From an uncultured Collinsella sp. (GTDB taxonomy: Bacteria; Actinomycetota; Coriobacteriia; Coriobacteriales; Coriobacteriaceae): a DNA stretch of 22,200 nt. Position numbers and translations under genes: made by a program. The notes below the pieces were generated by a model that was given only the letters and a program-made list of their open reading frames with translations, was not told the DNA's origin and did not search any database. How positions within the stretch are numbered: the stretch's first letter is position 1; each line of letters starts with the position of its first letter. This document shows, in pieces, positions 8,318-15,802 of the stretch. The stretch lies in contig URGF01000019.1 of NCBI GenBank assembly GCA_900547285.1, positions 1 through 22,200 on the forward strand, written 5' to 3'.

Positions 8318-9394
8318 ATGAGTCTGATTGATGATCTGGTCAAACTCGAGGAAGAGGCCAAGGAGCTCGTCGCGGGCGCCGACGACGCCGCAAAGCTCGA
8401 GGCCGCGCGCGTTGAGCTGCTCGGCCGCAAGGGCCGCATCACTGGCCTGATGCGCATGATGGGCAAGCTCGCCCCCGAGGATCGTCCCATGATGGGCAAG
8501 CGCGCCAACGAGATGCGCCAGCTGATTGAGGGCATGCTCGACGAGCGCACCACCGAGATGAAGGCCGCCGCCCTCAAGCACGCGCTCGAGCACGAGGCCG
8601 TCGACATCACGCTGCCGGGCATCCGTCCGCAGATCGGTCACCAGCACCTGATCAAGCAGATCATCGAGGAGGCCGAGGACATCTTCTGCGGCATCGGCTA
8701 CACCGTCGAGTCCGGCCCCATGGTCGACACCTCCTACTACAACTTCACCGCGCTCAACGCCCCCATGGATCACCCGAGCCGCTCGGCCCGCGACACCTTC
8801 TACGTGGTCGACAACAACCCCGGCAGCGTCGCGCACCCCGAGGCTCACGCCCACGGCGAGTCCGATGTGCTGCTGCGCACCCAGACCTCGGGCGTGCAGA
8901 TCCACACCATGGAGTCGCAAAAGCCGCCCATCTACATGATCTGCCCGGGCACCGTCTACCGTCCCGACACGGCCGACGCCTGCCACCTGCCGCAGTTCAA
9001 CCAGATCGAGGGCCTGGTCGTCGACGAGGGCATCACCTTTGGCGACCTCAAGGGCACGCTCGACTACTTTGTTAAGTGCATGTTTGGCGAGGACCGCAAG
9101 ACGCGTTACCGCCCGCACTTCTTCCCCTTCACCGAGCCCAGCTGCGAGGTGGACGTGAGCTGCCACGTGTGCGGCGGCAAGGGCTGCAACTTCTGCAAGC
9201 ACAGCGGCTGGATCGAGATCCTGGGCTGCGGCATGGTCGACCCCAACGTTCTTATCAACTGCGGCATCGACCCCGAGAAGTACACCGGTTTCGCCTTTGG
9301 TATTGGTGCCGAGCGCGTCGCGGCCCTGCGCTACGACCTGCCCGACCTGCGCACGTTGATGACGGGCGACATGAGGTTCTTGAACCAGTTCTAG
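8318..9394 (+). CDS. pheS: Phenylalanine-tRNA ligase alpha subunit
   Basis: PheS is the catalytic subunit of the alpha2-beta2 enzyme that charges tRNA-Phe. From the ATG at 8318 (AAAGGGAAG just upstream) it has 358 residues, the usual size. In-frame sequence upstream of this start is T-box leader and is not coding. Residues 1-80 form the N-terminal coiled-coil arm. Class II motifs follow: GxGYTVESGPMVD, RTQTSGVQIHTM, the PGTVYRPDTADACH-x-PQFNQIEG stretch and the C-terminal FAFGIGAERVAALRY. A CxxC-GGKGC-xx-C cluster near 280-290 is common in bacterial PheS. It is cotranscribed with pheT 63 bases downstream and controlled by the Phe T-box. Confidence 0.97.
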   Translation: MSLIDDLVKLEEEAKELVAGADDAAKLEAARVELLGRKGRITGLMRMMGKLAPEDRPMMGKRANEMRQLIEGMLDERTTEMKAAALKHALEHEAVDITLPGIRPQIGHQHLIKQIIEEAEDIFCGIGYTVESGPMVDTSYYNFTALNAPMDHPSRSARDTFYVVDNNPGSVAHPEAHAHGESDVLLRTQTSGVQIHTMESQKPPIYMICPGTVYRPDTADACHLPQFNQIEGLVVDEGITFGDLKGTLDYFVKCMFGEDRKTRYRPHFFPFTEPSCEVDVSCHVCGGKGCNFCKHSGWIEILGCGMVDPNVLINCGIDPEKYTGFAFGIGAERVAALRYDLPDLRTLMTGDMRFLNQF

Positions 9395-9457
9395 AACGCT
9401 TTCTTCTTAGTTGCAGTTTCCGGCTCAAAGCCGCATTTATGAAAGGAGACCAGTTAT

Positions 9458-11911
9458 ATGCGCGTTTCTTACGACTGGCTCAAGACCATGATCGATATCC
9501 CGGAGGATCCCAAGACCCTTTCGGACGAATATATCCGTACCGGCACCGAGGTCGAGGCGATTGACACCGTGGGCGAGTCCTTCGACTACGTGGTGACTGC
9601 CAAGGTGCTCACCAAGACCCCGCACCCCGATAGCGACCACATGTATGTGTGCTCGGTCGATGTGGGCGACAAGAATCTCGACGCCGACGGCAACCCCGCT
9701 CCGCTGCAGATCGTCTGCGGCGCGCAGAACTTCGAGGCCGGCGACCACATCGTCACGGCCATGATTGGCGCTGTGCTTCCCGGCGACGTTAAGATCAAGA
9801 AGAGCAAGCTTCGCGGCGTCGTGTCCATGGGCATGAACTGCTCTGCGCGCGAGCTCGGCCTGGGTGGCGACCACTCCGGCATCATGATCCTGCCCGAGGA
9901 CACGCCCTGCGGCATGCCATTTGCCGAGTACGTGGGCTCGAGTGATACCGTGCTCGACTGCGAGATCACGCCCAACCGTCCCGACTGCCTGTCCATGATC
10001 GGCATGGCCCGCGAGACCGGCGCCATCTTCGACCGTGATTTCCACGTTGAGCTGCCCGCCATCAAGGCCGAGACCGGCCGCGCGACCGACGACGAGCTTT
10101 CCGTCGAGATCGCCGACGAGGGCCTGTGCGACCGCTATGTCGCCCGCATCGTGCGCAACGTAAAGGTCGGCCCGTCGCCCGACTGGATGGTCAAGCGCCT
10201 CAACGCCCTGGGCGTGCGTCCGCACAACAACATCGTCGACATCACCAACTACGTGATGATGCTCACCGGTCAGCCGCTGCACGCCTTTGACCTGGACACC
10301 TTTGCCGAGCGCGATGGCCATCGCCGCGTGGTGGTTCGCGCCGCCCAACAGGACGAGAAGTTTACGACCCTCGACGGCGAGGAGCGCACGCTTGACGCCG
10401 GCATGGGCCTCATCACCGACGGCGAGCGTCCCGTGGCGCTGGCCGGCGTTATGGGCGGCATGGATTCCGAGATCGAGGACGACACCGTCGACGTGATGGT
10501 CGAGAGCGCCTGCTTCAACGCCGGTCGCACCTCGCACACCAGCCGCGACCTGTCGCTGATCTCCGACGCCTCCATTCGCTTTGAGCGCCAGGTCGACGAG
10601 ACCGGCTGCGTGGATGTCGCCAATGTGACGTGCGCGCTTATCGAGGAGATCGCCGGCGGCGAGGTTGCTCCCGGCTATGTCGACGTGTTCCCCGCGCCCA
10701 AGACCATCGACAGCATTAAGCTGCGCCTGGCCCGCGTGCACGCCATTTGCGGTGCCGATATCGAGCCCGACTTTATCGAGCGTTCGCTCACCCGTCTGGG
10801 CTGCACCGTCGAGCGCGACGGCGAGGACTTTATGGTTACCCCGCCGAGCTTCCGCCCCGACCTGCCGCGCGAGATTGACCTGATCGAGGAGGTCCTGCGC
10901 CTGTGGGGCATGGGCCGCGTGACGGCGACCATTCCGGCTGCCAAGAACCACATCGGCGGCCTGACCCGCGAGCAGAAGCTCACCCGCAAGGTCGGCGAGA
11001 TCCTGCGCGCCTGCGGCCTCAACGAGACCACGACTTTCGGCTTTGCCGCCCCGGGCGACCTGGAGAAGATCGGTATGTCCACCGAGGGCCGCGGTTGCCC
11101 CGTGGTGCTCATGAACCCGCTGGTGGCCGAGCAGACCGAGATGCGTCGTTCGCTGCTGCCGGGCCTGCTGCAGTCCGTGGCCTACAACGAGGCGCACGGT
11201 ACGCCCAACGTGCACCTGTACGAGGTCGGCAGCCTGTTCCACGGTCGCGAGAACGCCAGCCTGCCCAAGGAGACCAAGTCCGTGGCGGGTGTGCTCTCGG
11301 GCCAGTGGAGCGAGCAGTCCTGGAACATGAAGTACCGCAAGCTGCGTTTCTTCTTTGGCAAGGGCATTGTCGAGGAGCTGCTCGCCCAGCTGCGCATCGA
11401 GAAGGTTCGCTTCCGTCCCGTCGAGGGCGAGGGCTACGCTTTCTTGCAGCCGGGTCGTGCGGCCGAGGTTCTGTCCGGCGGCACCGTACTGGGCTGGGTC
11501 GGCGAGATTCACCCCGAGGCGCGCGAGGCGATGGGCATCGATGAGGTCGTCGTTGCCTTTGAGCTCGATCTGGACAAGCTGATCAAGGGCGCCCGCAACC
11601 AGGAGAACTACCGCGAGTTCTCGCAGTATCCGGCTGTTGAGCATGACCTGGCTATCGTGGTCGACAACTCCGTGACTTGCGAGGATCTTGAGCGCCGTAT
11701 TACCAGCGCCGGCGGCAAGCTGCTCGAGGGCGTGCGCCTGTTCGATGTCTACCGTGATCCGGTCCGCGTGGGTCTGGGCAAGAAATCCATGGCCTTTGCG
11801 CTTACGTATCGCTCCGACGACCACACGCTCACCAGCGAAGAGGTCGAGAAAGCGCACCAGAAGATCGTCACCAAGGTGTGCAAGGGCGTAAACGGCGAGG
11901 TCCGCGGCTAG
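9458..11911 (+). CDS. pheT: Phenylalanine-tRNA ligase beta subunit
   Basis: PheT partners with PheS and supplies tRNA binding and editing of mischarged Tyr. The 817 residues carry the full domain set in order. These are an N-terminal MRVSYDWLK start, a tRNA-binding OB fold at about 40-150 (HPDSDHMYVCSVD), the B3/B4 editing domain at about 210-370 (HAFDLDTF) and B5 at about 405-475. The core follows at about 480-700 (SLLPGLLQSVAYN), and a ferredoxin-fold anticodon-binding domain at 718-817 ends the protein (YPAVEHDLAIVV). GAAAGGAGA lies just upstream of the ATG. Only a 5-bp hairpin, not a terminator, separates it from pheS, so the two genes form one operon. Confidence 0.97.
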   Translation: MRVSYDWLKTMIDIPEDPKTLSDEYIRTGTEVEAIDTVGESFDYVVTAKVLTKTPHPDSDHMYVCSVDVGDKNLDADGNPAPLQIVCGAQNFEAGDHIVTAMIGAVLPGDVKIKKSKLRGVVSMGMNCSARELGLGGDHSGIMILPEDTPCGMPFAEYVGSSDTVLDCEITPNRPDCLSMIGMARETGAIFDRDFHVELPAIKAETGRATDDELSVEIADEGLCDRYVARIVRNVKVGPSPDWMVKRLNALGVRPHNNIVDITNYVMMLTGQPLHAFDLDTFAERDGHRRVVVRAAQQDEKFTTLDGEERTLDAGMGLITDGERPVALAGVMGGMDSEIEDDTVDVMVESACFNAGRTSHTSRDLSLISDASIRFERQVDETGCVDVANVTCALIEEIAGGEVAPGYVDVFPAPKTIDSIKLRLARVHAICGADIEPDFIERSLTRLGCTVERDGEDFMVTPPSFRPDLPREIDLIEEVLRLWGMGRVTATIPAAKNHIGGLTREQKLTRKVGEILRACGLNETTTFGFAAPGDLEKIGMSTEGRGCPVVLMNPLVAEQTEMRRSLLPGLLQSVAYNEAHGTPNVHLYEVGSLFHGRENASLPKETKSVAGVLSGQWSEQSWNMKYRKLRFFFGKGIVEELLAQLRIEKVRFRPVEGEGYAFLQPGRAAEVLSGGTVLGWVGEIHPEAREAMGIDEVVVAFELDLDKLIKGARNQENYREFSQYPAVEHDLAIVVDNSVTCEDLERRITSAGGKLLEGVRLFDVYRDPVRVGLGKKSMAFALTYRSDDHTLTSEEVEKAHQKIVTKVCKGVNGEVRG

Positions 11912-12018
11912 GGCTTGCTCTGGGTATAGGCCAGCGGTGGCTGCCGCCGAGTCCTACGTGACCGCTTTGCTCGGTATAAGGCACTGCTGAGCCTGCATAT
12001 ATGACACGCGCATTACAT

Positions 12019-12053
12019 AACGGCGTGCTGCTTTGTCGGCAGCGCGCCGTTTT
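12019..12053 (+). terminator. pheST terminator
   Basis: A 13-bp stem (12019-12031 with 12039-12051, one T-G pair) encloses the 7-nt loop TTTGTCG and runs into TTTT. It is 107 bases past the pheT stop. The loop contains the -35 box of the next promoter. Confidence 0.75.
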
Positions 12054-12061
12054 GCTATGAT
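12033..12061 (+). promoter_or_regulatory. Promoter of the cbiMQO operon
   Basis: TTGTCG (12033-12038) and TATGAT (12056-12061) are separated by exactly 17 nt, giving a strong sigma-70-type promoter. The predicted start near 12068 lies immediately before the 28-bp palindrome at 12072. Confidence 0.75.
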
Positions 12062-12071
12062 AGCCCGCGGC

Positions 12072-12099
12072 GTGTTACGAATCTGGCAATACGTAACAC
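12072..12099. promoter_or_regulatory. NikR-like operator palindrome
   Basis: GTGTTAC (12072-12078) and GTAACAC (12093-12099) are perfect inverted half-sites separated by 14 nt, 28 bp in all; the inner G/C at 12079/12092 extend each arm to 8 bp. From memory, NikR operators in several non-enteric bacteria use these half-sites at this spacing, and the enterobacterial operator also spans 28 bp. It begins 10 bases after the -10 box, so bound repressor would block transcription initiation. The regulator gene itself is not in this window. Confidence 0.65.
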
Positions 12100-12156
12100 T
12101 GGCAAGGTGATTTAAGCGGCGTTGCAATTCCGTGCGCCGACAACCGGGAGGCGTAC

Positions 12157-13242
12157 ATGCACATTCCAGATAATTATCTGTCCCCGCAGACCGATGCCGT
12201 CATGGCAGTGGCGATGGTGCCCGTTTGGGTTCACTGCATCAAGAAGGTGCGCGCCACGCTCGATCGCGAGCACATGGCTTTCCTGGGCATCTGCGCTGCA
12301 TTTTCCTTCTTGCTCATGATGTTCAACGTGCCGTTGCCCGGCGGCACCACAGGCCACGCCGTTGGCGGCGCGCTCATCGCGCTGCTGCTGGGCCCCGAGG
12401 CCGCGGCTATCGCTGTCTCGGTCGCGCTGGCGCTGCAGGCGCTGCTGTTTGGCGACGGCGGCGTTCTGTCGTTTGGCGCCAACTGCTTTAACATGGCCTT
12501 TGTGCTGCCGTTTGTCGCTGCTATCGTATTCCGTGCGCTCAACAGCCGTCTGCACGACAAGAACTGGGGCACCTCGGTTTCTGCCATCGTAAGCGGCTGG
12601 GTTGGCCTGTGCCTGGCGGCCCTGTGCGCGGCTATCGAGTTCGGTATTCAGCCGATGCTCTTTACCAACGCTTCGGGCGCGCCGCTGTACTGCCCCTTCC
12701 CGCTGTCCGTGGCTATTCCGGCCATGTTGATCCCGCATATGCTGGTTGCCGGCGTGATCGAGGGCGTGGCGACGGCCGCCATCTACGGTTTCATTAAGAA
12801 GACGGCGCCGAGCATTATCGTCGGCCCCGAGGCTTCCGACGGCCTGCTGAGCGCCGAGGGCGCTGCTGCCAAGAAGACCTCGCTGGTCCCCACGCTCATT
12901 CTGGTCGCCGTGCTTGTCGTGGCTACGCCGCTCGGCTTGCTTGCCACAGGTGACGCATGGGGCGAGTGGGACGCCGAGGGCGCCGCGACCGCCGTTCAGG
13001 AGGCTGGTGACGACAGTCTGCAGGCTTCGGTCGGCCTCGATACCCCGACCTTTGCCGACGCTCTGCCTACGGGTGATTACCTGCAGGCCTATTCCGAGGA
13101 GCAGGGTCTTGGCTTTGCCGGTCAGGCTGCCATGTATATCCTGTCCGGCGTGATTGGCGTGGCGGTGCTCACCATCGCATTCCGTCTGATCTCGCTGACG
13201 GTTAAGGAAAGCGGTGCTCATGGCAATAGCCGAGCTGCCTAG
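12157..13242 (+). CDS. cbiM: ECF-type nickel/cobalt importer, substrate-specific subunit (CbiM/NikM with NikN-like tail)
   Basis: This is the metal-binding membrane subunit of an energy-coupling-factor importer. The N-terminus MHIPDNYLS is the family signature. His2 and His67 (TTGH) match the positions that, with Met1, coordinate Ni(II) in characterised NikM, so the start at 12157 is fixed by function. GGGAGG lies 5 nt upstream. The stretch LLFGDGGVLSFGANCFNMA at about 96-114 is also typical. Residues 1-215 form the CbiM domain with several helices. Residues 242-361 add two further helices flanking an external loop that begins TPLGLLATGDAWGEW, which resembles fused NikN. No cobalamin riboswitch was found upstream; the NikR-like operator favours nickel. 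It overlaps cbiQ by 29 bases. Confidence 0.92.
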   Translation: MHIPDNYLSPQTDAVMAVAMVPVWVHCIKKVRATLDREHMAFLGICAAFSFLLMMFNVPLPGGTTGHAVGGALIALLLGPEAAAIAVSVALALQALLFGDGGVLSFGANCFNMAFVLPFVAAIVFRALNSRLHDKNWGTSVSAIVSGWVGLCLAALCAAIEFGIQPMLFTNASGAPLYCPFPLSVAIPAMLIPHMLVAGVIEGVATAAIYGFIKKTAPSIIVGPEASDGLLSAEGAAAKKTSLVPTLILVAVLVVATPLGLLATGDAWGEWDAEGAATAVQEAGDDSLQASVGLDTPTFADALPTGDYLQAYSEEQGLGFAGQAAMYILSGVIGVAVLTIAFRLISLTVKESGAHGNSRAA

Positions 13243-14056
13243 CTGGCTTGCGGTCGAGCAGCGTTACGAGCCCGTGGGGGCTCGGCATCGTGTGATGCAA
13301 AAGAATGTCCTGCACCTGGCGAGCCTGCTTGAGCGGGTTCATCTGGGTGGAGGCGCGCACGAGGGCGGGTCGATGGTCGACCGCGCCCTTTCTTGCGTTT
13401 CGGCTCCGGTGCGCCTGGTGGGGATGTTCGTTTGCGTCCTGTGCGTGTGTCTGACGCAGAGCCCGCTGTACCTGATGCTGATGGCGGCTATCGCGCTGGT
13501 GCTGGTCGCGGTGCGCCCCGCGCGCGGGTTGCGCGCGACCTTTGTGCCGGCGCTTGGCGCCGCGGGGCTCGCCGTGGTTTTGGCGCTGCCTGCCCTGCTG
13601 CTGGGCGCTTCCGCTACGGGCGCCATGCTCAAAATTGCGCTTAAGACGTTCATTAACGTGTCGCTCGTGCTGGGCGTTTCGTGGACGCTCACCTGGAGCC
13701 GCATGTCGGCGGCGCTCAAGATGCTGCATCTACCCGACGAGGTCATCTTTACGTTTGATATGGCGCTCAAGCACATTGAGGTGCTGGGTCGCACGGCGCA
13801 CAATCTGTGCGAATCGGTCATGCTGCGCAGCGTTGGCCGTGCGCCTGAGGGATTTTCGCGTACCGATTCGATCGCGGGTATCATGGGCATGACCTTTATC
13901 AAGGCGATGGAATGCAGCCGCGCGATGGACGAGGCCATGCTGTGCCGCGGTTTTGCGGGTGCGTATCCGGCGCCCGCGCGCGCCGGGTTTGGCTGGCGCG
14001 ATGCGGTCTATGCGGCCGGCGTGGCGCTGCTGGCGGTGTTGTGCGCCGTGCTGTAG
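13214..14056 (+). CDS. cbiQ: ECF-type nickel/cobalt importer, transmembrane coupling subunit
   Basis: CbiQ (EcfT-like) couples ATP hydrolysis by CbiO to metal release from CbiM. The 280-residue frame opens with GTG at 13214, where AAGGA lies 5 nt upstream; an ATG at 13220 is the alternative and sits 11 nt from AAGGA. Helices lie around residues 62-100, 110-135 and 140-158. The cytoplasmic coupling region holds LPDEVIFTFDMALKHIEVL and the helix ending DEAMLCRGF, the equivalent of the A-R-G coupling motif. A last hydrophobic helix closes the protein. Its start lies inside the end of cbiM, which implies translational coupling. The short polar N-terminus before the first helix is normal for the family. 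Confidence 0.9.
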   Translation: MLMAIAELPSWLAVEQRYEPVGARHRVMQKNVLHLASLLERVHLGGGAHEGGSMVDRALSCVSAPVRLVGMFVCVLCVCLTQSPLYLMLMAAIALVLVAVRPARGLRATFVPALGAAGLAVVLALPALLLGASATGAMLKIALKTFINVSLVLGVSWTLTWSRMSAALKMLHLPDEVIFTFDMALKHIEVLGRTAHNLCESVMLRSVGRAPEGFSRTDSIAGIMGMTFIKAMECSRAMDEAMLCRGFAGAYPAPARAGFGWRDAVYAAGVALLAVLCAVL

Positions 14057-14102
14057 GCGCTGCTGGTTCCGGCTGGGGATGCAAATAGGGAAGGGCGACG
14101 TT

Positions 14103-14873
14103 TTGACGACCGATATGAATAGTGCGGCGGGCACGAACGGTGCGGGCGGCGCCGAGGGCGCGCCGCTTATTGAGTTGCGCGACGTGGTGTTCTCCTATGC
14201 GGGACATATGGTTGTCGATGGCGTGTCGCTGCAGGTCGATCGTGGTGAACTCGTTGCCCTGCTCGGTCCCAACGGCTGCGGTAAGACGACGATTATGCGT
14301 CTTATTAACGGCCTTGAACTCGCGGACGCAGGGGCATACCTGTTTGACGGGTGTATGGTCGATGCGGCATATCTCAAGGATTCCGCGACGGCCCAGCGGT
14401 TCCATCAGCGCGTGGGCTTTGTGTTCCAGAATGCCGACGCCCAGTTGTTCTGCGCTACGGTGGGTGAGGAAGTTGCTTTTGGTCCCGCGCAGATGGGGCT
14501 GCCGGCAGGCGAGCTCGACCGTCGCGTGCACGATGCCATGGAACTGTTTCAAGTTGCCGACCTGGTCGATGCCTCGCCCTATCAGCTCTCGGGCGGGCAA
14601 AAGAAGCGTGTGGCGCTGGCTGCGGTGGTGTCGATGAACCCGGATATTTTGGTCCTCGACGAGCCTACCAATGGGCTCGACGAGGATTCATGCGACATTG
14701 TGGTCAACTTCTTGCTGGCTTACGTCGCGGCGGGTAAGACGGTCTTGATGAGCACACATCACCAGGATTTGGTGCGACGCCTGGGTGCCCGTGCAATCTA
14801 TATCGATCGATATCACCATGTGATCGAGGCGCCTTCGCCGTCGTATGGAACCGAAAGCGGTGCTACGGACTAG
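14103..14873 (+). CDS. cbiO: ECF-type nickel/cobalt importer, ATP-binding subunit
   Basis: CbiO is the ABC ATPase of the importer. I chose a TTG start at 14103 because GGGAAGGG (14088-14095) lies 7 nt upstream. It yields 256 residues, normal for the family. An ATG at 14115 is too far from that site, and an ATG at 14079 precedes the ribosome site. Motifs in order are Walker A GPNGCGKTT (55-63), the Q-loop FVFQNADAQLF, the signature LSGGQKKRVALA, Walker B ILVLDEPTNGLD and the switch STHH. The gene is 46 bases after cbiQ, in the same operon. Confidence 0.93.
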   Translation: MTTDMNSAAGTNGAGGAEGAPLIELRDVVFSYAGHMVVDGVSLQVDRGELVALLGPNGCGKTTIMRLINGLELADAGAYLFDGCMVDAAYLKDSATAQRFHQRVGFVFQNADAQLFCATVGEEVAFGPAQMGLPAGELDRRVHDAMELFQVADLVDASPYQLSGGQKKRVALAAVVSMNPDILVLDEPTNGLDEDSCDIVVNFLLAYVAAGKTVLMSTHHQDLVRRLGARAIYIDRYHHVIEAPSPSYGTESGATD

Positions 14874-14918
14874 TTGCTGCGTAGAGCGTGCGTAGCCGCC
14901 CGCGCGGCTTTGCCGTGA

Positions 14919-14927
14919 TGGTATAGT
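14919..14927 (+). promoter_or_regulatory. Candidate extended -10 promoter
   Basis: TG-G-TATAGT (14919-14927) is a good extended -10 element about 27 bases before the next start codon. No clear -35 is present. A short 6-bp hairpin (AGCCGC/GCGGCT, near 14894-14909) just upstream could weakly end the cbiMQO transcript. Confidence 0.45.
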
Positions 14928-14953
14928 TATCCAGGTTTTTTATGGGGGTGGCT

Positions 14954-15802
14954 ATGCCAAGCTGGAACATTCATATCGCTCAGACGGAGCGTTTGCTGGA
15001 GCGCACCGGTGCGCTTGCCAATAGCGTGCGCGACCGCAATGCCTTTTTGTTTGGCTGCGTGGTTCCGGATATCTTCGTGGGCTATATGGTCCCTGGCATC
15101 GCCGATCCCATCCCGTACCGCATTACGCACTTTGCAAAGCCCGAGCCTATCCCTAAGCCTCGTGAGCATGAGTTCTGGGATACCTATGTGGCACCGTTGC
15201 TTAAAAGTTCGCCCACCGGTGCGCCAGCCGCGGCGACCTCGATTATCGAGGAGCGCGAGCGACTGAACCGCGTGCACTATCCCCAGCGCTACAAGGATGC
15301 CGAGCCGGTTGCCGGTCCCGGCGCCTGTGAGTTCTCGCTTGCGTCCGAAAATGTGGCGCAGTCGCTGCTCGATTTGACACTGGGTGTCTGGTCGCATCTG
15401 GTGGCCGATGCCGTATGGAATACACGCGTGAATCAGTATCTGGAGGCGCACGGCGGCAAGCCGTGTGAGGAGTTCCGCATTAAAAAGCAAGGCGACTTTG
15501 ACTGGTTCGGCAAGACGCTCGGCATTGTTTCGATTCCGCGCGCGACCGATCGCCTGTATACTGCGGCGACGCGTTTTGGGCAGTATCCCATCCATAAGGA
15601 GTATGTGCTCAAGACCATCGGCGTTATGCACGAGATTGTGCGTGAAAACCCCGGTGAGCCCGATCATCCGCCATACCGCCTGCTAACTGAGGAGTTTTTC
15701 GATGCAACGTTTACCGAGGTCATCGAGCTGACCGAGGTGGGCTTTGCGGCTCGCGTTGCCGCTTCTGACGTCCCCGCAGTCCCTCTGATCACTAGCTGCT
15801 AG
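14954..15802 (+). CDS. Zinc-dependent phospholipase C-family protein
   Basis: The 282-residue protein begins MPSWNIHIAQTERLL, the opening typical of the Zn_dep_PLPC family, whose N-terminal region supplies metal ligands. Candidate ligands are His7, Asp39 in VVPDIFVGYM, His59 and the pair His148/Asp152 in SHLVADAVWN. There is no signal peptide, unlike the secreted clostridial toxins of the family, so a cytoplasmic hydrolase is more likely; the substrate is unknown. GGGGGTG sits 5 nt before the chosen ATG; an in-frame ATG at 14942 would add four residues and has no ribosome site. The stop overlaps the stop of the opposing gene. Confidence 0.75.
   Translation: MPSWNIHIAQTERLLERTGALANSVRDRNAFLFGCVVPDIFVGYMVPGIADPIPYRITHFAKPEPIPKPREHEFWDTYVAPLLKSSPTGAPAAATSIIEERERLNRVHYPQRYKDAEPVAGPGACEFSLASENVAQSLLDLTLGVWSHLVADAVWNTRVNQYLEAHGGKPCEEFRIKKQGDFDWFGKTLGIVSIPRATDRLYTAATRFGQYPIHKEYVLKTIGVMHEIVRENPGEPDHPPYRLLTEEFFDATFTEVIELTEVGFAARVAASDVPAVPLITSC

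Noticed and set aside
9437..11857. 806-residue minus-strand open frame
   Set aside because: It is the mirror of pheT, with a His/Ala/Gly/Leu-rich composition typical of antisense frames in high-GC genes and no family motif.
11912..12156. Cobalamin riboswitch ahead of cbiM
   Set aside because: I looked for a B12-box-like GCCACTG and the expected multi-stem leader and found neither. The spacer holds a terminator, a promoter and the palindrome only.
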